From: Pseudobdellovibrio sp.
Lineage (GTDB): Bacteria; Bdellovibrionota; Bdellovibrionia; Bdellovibrionales; Bdellovibrionaceae
Direction: 5' to 3'
Length of the DNA: 64,000 nt
Assembly: GCA_023701385.1 (NCBI GenBank)
Contig: JAMPXC010000006.1
Span: forward strand, 1-64,000
The notes beneath the pieces were generated by a model, which saw only the letters and a program-made list of their open reading frames with translations, was not told where the DNA came from and ran no database searches. The first letter of the stretch is position 1; every line of letters starts with the position of its first letter. Of the stretch, positions 58,803-64,000 are shown piece after piece. The translations under genes and the position numbers were made by a program.

Positions 58803-59846
58803 TTAGGCGATTTTTTTAACGCCTAGATCTTGTTCTGTTAATTCAAAGCACACTTTAAACTGTGTTGGTTTTTTAGGTTTTTGACCTGAAGATTCTGGCC
58901 AGAAAACTTTGTCATAACCGTGGTGTAAACCGAATAACTCTTCACGTACGCGGAATAATAAGCCCGCTGATGAACCTAATAACCAGTCCATTTGGATTTG
59001 ATGAAGGTATTGTTCTAAGTCAGCATTCGCTTGGTGAGAAAGAATATCTTGCGGTAATTGGTCAACCAGTGCGCAAGCGTTGTGGTTGTATTGGTCAAAA
59101 GCGCGTTGCATAGGTTCAACGAAAAGCTTTTCAATACGCACGTCTTTATCTTTGTGGCCTACAAATGGCGTCGCTAATTTTTTAAATTGCCAGTAAACCA
59201 ACGCATCGTTTGTTGTAAAATCGGCACGTGGTAAGTAGTCAGAAATTGAATCACATTTAACTGATTCAAACGATGAATCGTCGATATGAATATTGTGATC
59301 TAAAGCAATCAATGAACGTAGATGGAACAAAAACGAATACATTGAAAGTAAGTGATCATTGAATTTTTTAGAAAACTTTAAAGTAAAATTATACATTAAA
59401 GGCGCTTTCATTTGGGATTCGAATTCGGAAAGCATATCAAAGGCTTGGTCTAATTTATTAAAGCTAATTCCTTTTGAAAAATCTTGGGCATCCCAGTAGG
59501 CAAACCATTGATTTTCAAAAGCTTGCACTAACTTTTCATCTACTGGTTTAAGCTTTTCTTGGATTTTGAAAAGACGGTCAGCACTTGAGTAAAATAAAGT
59601 CGCGTATGGGCATAATTCTTCAATCGCATGGTTGATAAAATCTTTTTGTTTGGGGGCACTAAAAAAGTTCGTTAACTTTTGAAACTGCAACCCTACTAAA
59701 GAGTCATTTTGAAATTTTAACGGAGGGTGGGGAGTGAATTCAGCGAAACGTGAATTTTGATCCCAAATTTCTAACGAAACTGGTTTTAACACCGGTCCAC
59801 GCGTTGTTTTAATTTCAAAACCCATAACAAATGAAGATGGCTTCAT
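58803..59846 (-). CDS. Hypothetical protein
   Basis: Intact 347-aa ORF; no family recognised. Confidence 0.7.
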   Translation of the reverse strand: MKPSSFVMGFEIKTTRGPVLKPVSLEIWDQNSRFAEFTPHPPLKFQNDSLVGLQFQKLTNFFSAPKQKDFINHAIEELCPYATLFYSSADRLFKIQEKLKPVDEKLVQAFENQWFAYWDAQDFSKGISFNKLDQAFDMLSEFESQMKAPLMYNFTLKFSKKFNDHLLSMYSFLFHLRSLIALDHNIHIDDSSFESVKCDSISDYLPRADFTTNDALVYWQFKKLATPFVGHKDKDVRIEKLFVEPMQRAFDQYNHNACALVDQLPQDILSHQANADLEQYLHQIQMDWLLGSSAGLLFRVREELFGLHHGYDKVFWPESSGQKPKKPTQFKVCFELTEQDLGVKKIA

Positions 59847-59937
59847 TAGAAACTCCTGTCGTCAAACGACGTTAAATCATATGTTGTTATCGGTATTCGT
59901 GACGGCAATAATGATAATACTTAGGTCTAGGAAATAA

Positions 59938-60050
59938 GACCGCGCTAGCGGTCTCTTTAGAATAAGGTCTACCGGAGGTAGATCAAAATAAGAATAAGGT
60001 CTACCGGAGGTAGATCAAAATAAGATTTAATTCGCCTTTGCGAATTAAAT
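59938..60050. repeat. Array of four stem-loops including an exact 32-bp tandem duplication
   Basis: GACCGC-GCTA-GCGGTC (59938-59953); 32-bp repeat AGAATAAGGTCTACCGGAGGTAGATCAAAATA at 59959-59990 and 59991-60022; ATTTAATTCGC-CTTT-GCGAATTAAAT (60025-60050). Confidence 0.9.
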
Positions 60051-60977
60051 GGATTTAAGGATATTGCCTAGAGTTTGAATGTATTGGAGAGGGTATTTAC
60101 CCATTTCTTGAACCATCAAGTGTTTTACAACTTGTTCGCGGCCTAAACCTTCATAAGTCATCAAACGGTCAACAGTGTTCGCGGCACTTGTCACTAAAGC
60201 CATCGGATCAATTTGTTGTTCTGAATAACCTAACGGGCCAGAGGCATCACACTTTTCTTCGTGTTGGTGAATAATTGTCGTCACCGCTAAATCCATATGG
60301 TTTTTATCTTTAACTTTTTGCGCGCCTTCAACCGGATGTTTTTTGTAAATTTCTAGATCTTCTTTCGAGAAATCTCTCATCGGGCGGGCAATTTTAATTG
60401 GCGTATCGTAATGACCAAAATCATGCAGCAATCCGCCTAAAGCTAAGAGTTGTCGCTGTTTTGCATCGAAAAGTTTAAGTTGTTCAGCGAGTGCTACAGC
60501 TAACGTTGAAACGGTCACACCATGGTGGGCGATGCTTTGATCAAGATTCGGTAAAGAGACAATAGATTTAACCGCATCGTTATTTTTAACTAAGAAATCC
60601 ACGTATTTCGCTGAGGCGTCTTTGGCGGCCACGTAAGCTTCGGCATTTTCAGGGCGTTCGAAAACTTCTTCAGCGTTATTTTGCTGGGCTCCTTGAATGA
60701 TTTCAGAGCGGGTTTTGATGTCTTTTCCTGATTTGTCGTCGTAAGCCATCTCGATATTTTTTTGCATGTAATTGCGGTAACGGCCTTCATCTTCAGTTGA
60801 GATATACATCTTTTTTAACTTTTTGGTTTTAAGACGTTCCAGGCGGGTACCTTCAAAAGAGTCGCCTTGGCGGAGGTATAAAATCCATTTCTCATCAATT
60901 TTAAGGTAAGCATCAAAGTCGATCTTTTGATCGCCGCGGAGGGTACTAACTCTGATTGATACGTAATCCTTTGCCAT
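60045..60977 (-). CDS. HD-GYP-like phosphohydrolase domain protein
   Basis: LGGLLHDFGHYDTPIKI...KKHPVEGAQ...IIHQHEEKCDASGPLGYSEQQI; likely start MAKDYVSIR at 60977 (supplied ORF 61013). Confidence 0.87.
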   Translation of the reverse strand: MAKDYVSIRVSTLRGDQKIDFDAYLKIDEKWILYLRQGDSFEGTRLERLKTKKLKKMYISTEDEGRYRNYMQKNIEMAYDDKSGKDIKTRSEIIQGAQQNNAEEVFERPENAEAYVAAKDASAKYVDFLVKNNDAVKSIVSLPNLDQSIAHHGVTVSTLAVALAEQLKLFDAKQRQLLALGGLLHDFGHYDTPIKIARPMRDFSKEDLEIYKKHPVEGAQKVKDKNHMDLAVTTIIHQHEEKCDASGPLGYSEQQIDPMALVTSAANTVDRLMTYEGLGREQVVKHLMVQEMGKYPLQYIQTLGNILKSI

Positions 60978-61006
60978 TCTTTTCTCTTTTGGTAGACTTT
61001 CTAAGT

Positions 61007-61492
61007 ATGTCACTAGATGCAGATATTTTGAATGATTTTTTCGAAGAGTCCAATACCATCATCACCGAAAGCATTGAGCTTTTAGAAGAGATGGAAGGCG
61101 ACTTCTCGCAGAAAGAAAGTTTAAAAGTCTTCGCTAATAAGATTGACCGCATCATGGGGGCCGCAGCAAGTATTGCGATGATGGCTGAACCAGACCATGG
61201 TTTGAATTTAGTGACGGATTATACATCTCTTTGTAAAGTCGTGGCGTATAAAGCCGCCGAAATTCAAGATAACTCTAAGCTCTATGATGTAACCGTCGCG
61301 TTATTGTTAGATGCGGTTGAAGCATTAAATGTTTTGATTAAAAAAATTGATCTACCGATGGTGGAACTTAAAAAAGTAATTAGTCCCAATTTCATCGAAC
61401 GTTTGCGTTGGATCTCAGAACAGTTTAGTAAACAAAACTCCCTGAAAGCGCAAAGCGAAATCGATGATCTGATGAAAAAATTAGGTTTCTAA
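61007..61492 (+). CDS. Hypothetical protein, HPt-like helical protein
   Basis: DADILNDFFEESNTIITESIELLEEMEGDF resembles CheA-type HPt N-terminus; likely start 61007. Confidence 0.6.
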   Translation: MSLDADILNDFFEESNTIITESIELLEEMEGDFSQKESLKVFANKIDRIMGAAASIAMMAEPDHGLNLVTDYTSLCKVVAYKAAEIQDNSKLYDVTVALLLDAVEALNVLIKKIDLPMVELKKVISPNFIERLRWISEQFSKQNSLKAQSEIDDLMKKLGF

Positions 61493-61493
61493 A

Positions 61494-62294
61494 ATGTACA
61501 GCGACTGTCACGGTCATTGGACAGATCCGCGCGTTTCTGAAGAGCTCCGCCAAACCTGGATGCGTGATTCGTTAAATGAAAATTTAGATCTTTTTATGGA
61601 AGCCGGTGTAAACCCTGAAGGGTGGCTGCGCCAGATCGCTTTACAAAAACAGTTTCCGAAAAATTTTAAAAATGCTTTTGGTCTGCATCCGTACTTTGTC
61701 GCTGAAAACGATGAAGCTACTTGTGAACAAGCTATGGATGAGTTAGCTAAAATTATTAATTTAGCATCAGGCCTAGGTGAGACGGGTTTAGATTTTCGTG
61801 AAAAGTATATTCAAAATCCAAACAATGTTTCAGATGATGTGCGTGATCGCCAAATCGTCTTTTTTGAAAATCAAATTCAGTTAGCTATCGCATTTAAAAA
61901 ACCATTAGTGCTTCATGTGGTGCGTGCGCATTCTGAGGCTTTAAAAGTTTTAAATATCTGGGAGGCTGAAAAAGTCGGTGGAATGGTTCATGCCTTTAAC
62001 TCGTCGATTGAAGTGGCTGAACAGTACATGGATCTTAACTTTTTGATTTCGGTGGGTGGGGCGGTCACGCATGAGAAAAACAAAAAATTGATGGAAGCGG
62101 TAAAAGCGATTCCTATCGAAAAGCTTCTTTTAGAGAGCGATTGCCCAGATCAGGCGCCCGAAGGATGGGCGGAACCGCAAAATAGCCCATTATCTGTGCT
62201 ACTTGTGGCTAAAACTGTCGCTGAAATCAAACAAATGCCTTTAGATTTGGTCTTAGAAAAAACCACCGAAAACTTCAAAATGCTTTTCACTTAG
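61494..62294 (+). CDS. TatD family hydrolase
   Basis: YSDCHGHWTDPR, GLGETGLDFRE, LVLHVVRAHSEA, LLLESDCPDQAP. Confidence 0.93.
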   Translation: MYSDCHGHWTDPRVSEELRQTWMRDSLNENLDLFMEAGVNPEGWLRQIALQKQFPKNFKNAFGLHPYFVAENDEATCEQAMDELAKIINLASGLGETGLDFREKYIQNPNNVSDDVRDRQIVFFENQIQLAIAFKKPLVLHVVRAHSEALKVLNIWEAEKVGGMVHAFNSSIEVAEQYMDLNFLISVGGAVTHEKNKKLMEAVKAIPIEKLLLESDCPDQAPEGWAEPQNSPLSVLLVAKTVAEIKQMPLDLVLEKTTENFKMLFT

Positions 62295-62344
62295 GCTTAT
62301 CTTTGGTACTTGTATTTCTCTTGCTGGAAGCGAGGAAATTAACA

Positions 62345-63238
62345 GTGGAAATTCAGCCAACTAAACCGTTTGAGATTCAAGAAACTAACTACGTTTTGCA
62401 TCGCCGTTTCGACCGCATGGGTCGTCTTGTGGGCGATCAAAATATGAAAACTCTTTTTAACACACACGTAATGATTTTAGGTCTTGGTGGTGTGGGTTCT
62501 TGGGCGGCTGAATCTTTAGCACGTTCAGGTGTTGGTAAAATCACCTTAATCGATCACGATGAAATTTGTATTACAAATGCGAATCGTCAGTTGCACGCGC
62601 TTCAAGGTCTTGTGGGTAAGAAAAAAGCCGAGATCATGGCTGAACGCTTACGTAAAATTAATCCGCAAGCTGAAGTGATTGCTAAACCAGTGTTTTATAA
62701 CAAAGACACATCTGCTGAAATTTTATCAGCAAAACCTGACTACATCGTTGATTGTATCGATAACTTAACAGCAAAAACTTTCTTGTTAAATGAATGCCGT
62801 ATACAAAATTTAAAAGTGATCACAAGCTGTGGTGCTTCTGCGAAAATGGACCCAACTCGTATTAAGATTGCAGACCTTGCAAAAACTGAAGTTGATCCTT
62901 TAGCGCACTCAATGCGTAAAATTTTACGCCAAGAGTTTAACTTTCCACGTGGCCGCGGTGCTTTTGGTATTCCATGTGTTTATTCAGATGAATTGCCAAT
63001 GCCTTCGATCGAATTAAATTACGATAATGGCCAAGGTTTCAAATGCGTTTGCCCACAAGGTGAATACGATCCGCATTCATGCATTCACAGAAGTGTGATC
63101 TATGGAACAGCTAGTTTCGTAACAGGTGCTTTTGGTTTAACAATGGCTTCTTGGGTTGTGCGCGATGTAATGGCGCAAAACCAAGCGCAAGCAGCTGCTA
63201 GCAACACAGAAGCCACTTCTGGCGGAGTGATGAACTAA
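62345..63238 (+). CDS. ThiF/E1-like adenylyltransferase, TcdA (CsdL)-like
   Basis: RFDRMGRLVG, VMILGLGGVGSWAAESLARSGVGKITLIDHDEICITNANRQ. GTG at 62345 is a likelier start than 62303. Confidence 0.92.
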   Translation: MEIQPTKPFEIQETNYVLHRRFDRMGRLVGDQNMKTLFNTHVMILGLGGVGSWAAESLARSGVGKITLIDHDEICITNANRQLHALQGLVGKKKAEIMAERLRKINPQAEVIAKPVFYNKDTSAEILSAKPDYIVDCIDNLTAKTFLLNECRIQNLKVITSCGASAKMDPTRIKIADLAKTEVDPLAHSMRKILRQEFNFPRGRGAFGIPCVYSDELPMPSIELNYDNGQGFKCVCPQGEYDPHSCIHRSVIYGTASFVTGAFGLTMASWVVRDVMAQNQAQAAASNTEATSGGVMN

Positions 63239-63375
63239 TGAGCTTAGTGATCTTCTTCGGTTTTTCATTAGTGGTTTTTTTAGCGGGTCTTTCGGTTGTC
63301 GGAGTGACTCTCTACAAATGGTACGAGATGAAAAAACAGAAAAAAGCCCTTCCTTCGTGGAAGGACTTAGGCTAA
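63238..63375 (+). CDS. Small single-pass membrane protein (45 aa), absent from supplied track
   Basis: ATG overlaps previous stop (TAATG): MSLVIFFGFSLVVFLAGLSVVGVTLYKWYEMKKQKKALPSWKDLG*. Confidence 0.65.
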   Translation: MSLVIFFGFSLVVFLAGLSVVGVTLYKWYEMKKQKKALPSWKDLG

Positions 63376-63412
63376 ATTTCTGACTTTAAAAAATAAAACG
63401 GAGTTTTATAAA

Positions 63413-64000
63413 ATGACTATTACAAACTTTATCGATCATCACTTCAGACATTTCAATGCGGCGGCTTTACGTGACGCTGCTATTGGATACAAAACACACA
63501 TCAATAACGGTGGCCAAATGTTAGTGACTCTTGCGGGCGCGATGAGTTCTGCAGAATTAGGTTTATCATTAGCTGAAATGATCCGTGCTGGTAAAGTTCA
63601 CGCGATTTCTTGTACTGGTGCAAACTTAGAAGAAGATATCTACAACTTAGTAGCTCACGATCACTACGTACGTATCCCTAACTACCGTGATTTAACTCCA
63701 GAGCAAGAACAAGAGTTATTAGACCGTCACTTAAACCGTGTAACTGACACTTGTATTCCTGAAGAAGAAGCTATTCGCCGTATCGAGCGCGTAGTTTACG
63801 AAGAGTGGGCTAAAGCAGATAAAGAAGGTAAGTCTTACTTTCCACATGAATTCATGTACAAAATTTTACTAAGCGGTAAATTAAAAGAGTTTTACCAAAT
63901 CGATCCAAAAAATTCTTGGTTATTAGCAGCGGCAGAAAAAAATCTTCCCATGGTTGTTCCTGGTTGGGAAGATTCAACAACAGGTAATATCTTTGCTGGT
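63413..64000 (+). CDS. Deoxyhypusine synthase-like protein (partial, runs off window)
   Basis: MTITNFIDHHFRHFNAAALRDAA...MLVTLAGAMSSAELG...HAISCTGANLEEDIYNLVAHDHY...VPGWEDSTTGNIFAG. Confidence 0.88.
   Translation, partial: MTITNFIDHHFRHFNAAALRDAAIGYKTHINNGGQMLVTLAGAMSSAELGLSLAEMIRAGKVHAISCTGANLEEDIYNLVAHDHYVRIPNYRDLTPEQEQELLDRHLNRVTDTCIPEEEAIRRIERVVYEEWAKADKEGKSYFPHEFMYKILLSGKLKEFYQIDPKNSWLLAAAEKNLPMVVPGWEDSTTGNIFAG

Noticed and set aside
59959-60022. Two 32-bp direct repeats considered as a mini CRISPR
   Set aside because: Repeats are immediately adjacent with no spacer, contain a hairpin, and there are no cas genes.
1-64000. Phage, IS element, toxin-antitoxin or defence island
   Set aside because: No transposase, integrase, phage structural, restriction or Cas-like protein among the ORFs; window reads as core chromosome.

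Overview
This 64 kb window looks like core chromosome from a low-GC delta-proteobacterium-like predatory bacterium. My inference is Bdellovibrio/Pseudobdellovibrio, based on gene content and style only; no search was run. No phage, IS, CRISPR array, rRNA or convincing tRNA was seen. Left to right: (1) infB(3' end)-rbfA-truB-rpsO, two secreted hypotheticals, pnp, M16 peptidase, dut, enoyl-CoA hydratase; (2) small membrane/hypothetical genes, then mutL-miaA-yicC-gmk-rpoZ-relA/spoT; (3) a near-complete heme cluster (hemB divergent from hemA-hemC/D-hemL-[histidine kinase-response regulator]-hemE-hemN-hemY/G-hemH); (4) a PAS-like protein and hybrid kinase, convergent with a coupled 3-gene operon of diiron ferritin-like protein, FabD-like acyltransferase and Coq4-like protein; (5) an OM protein, lipoprotein, ssb and a SatD-like/HTH gene with an unusual array of three palindromes; (6) a complete minus-strand type II secretion operon gspC-D-E-F-G-H-I-J-K-L-M-N; (7) lipoprotein, EEP phosphatase/nuclease, OM protein, RluA-type synthase, DedA, HD-GYP-like, TatD, TcdA/ThiF-like and a deoxyhypusine-synthase-like gene cut by the window end. 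Best second-look candidates: the diiron/acyltransferase/Coq4 operon; the satD triple palindrome with exact 30 bp periodicity, one copy of which would bury the SD in a perfect RNA hairpin; the four-hairpin CTTATT array near 60 kb; intrinsic terminators embedded in neighbouring coding sequence; and the two-component system inside the heme cluster.
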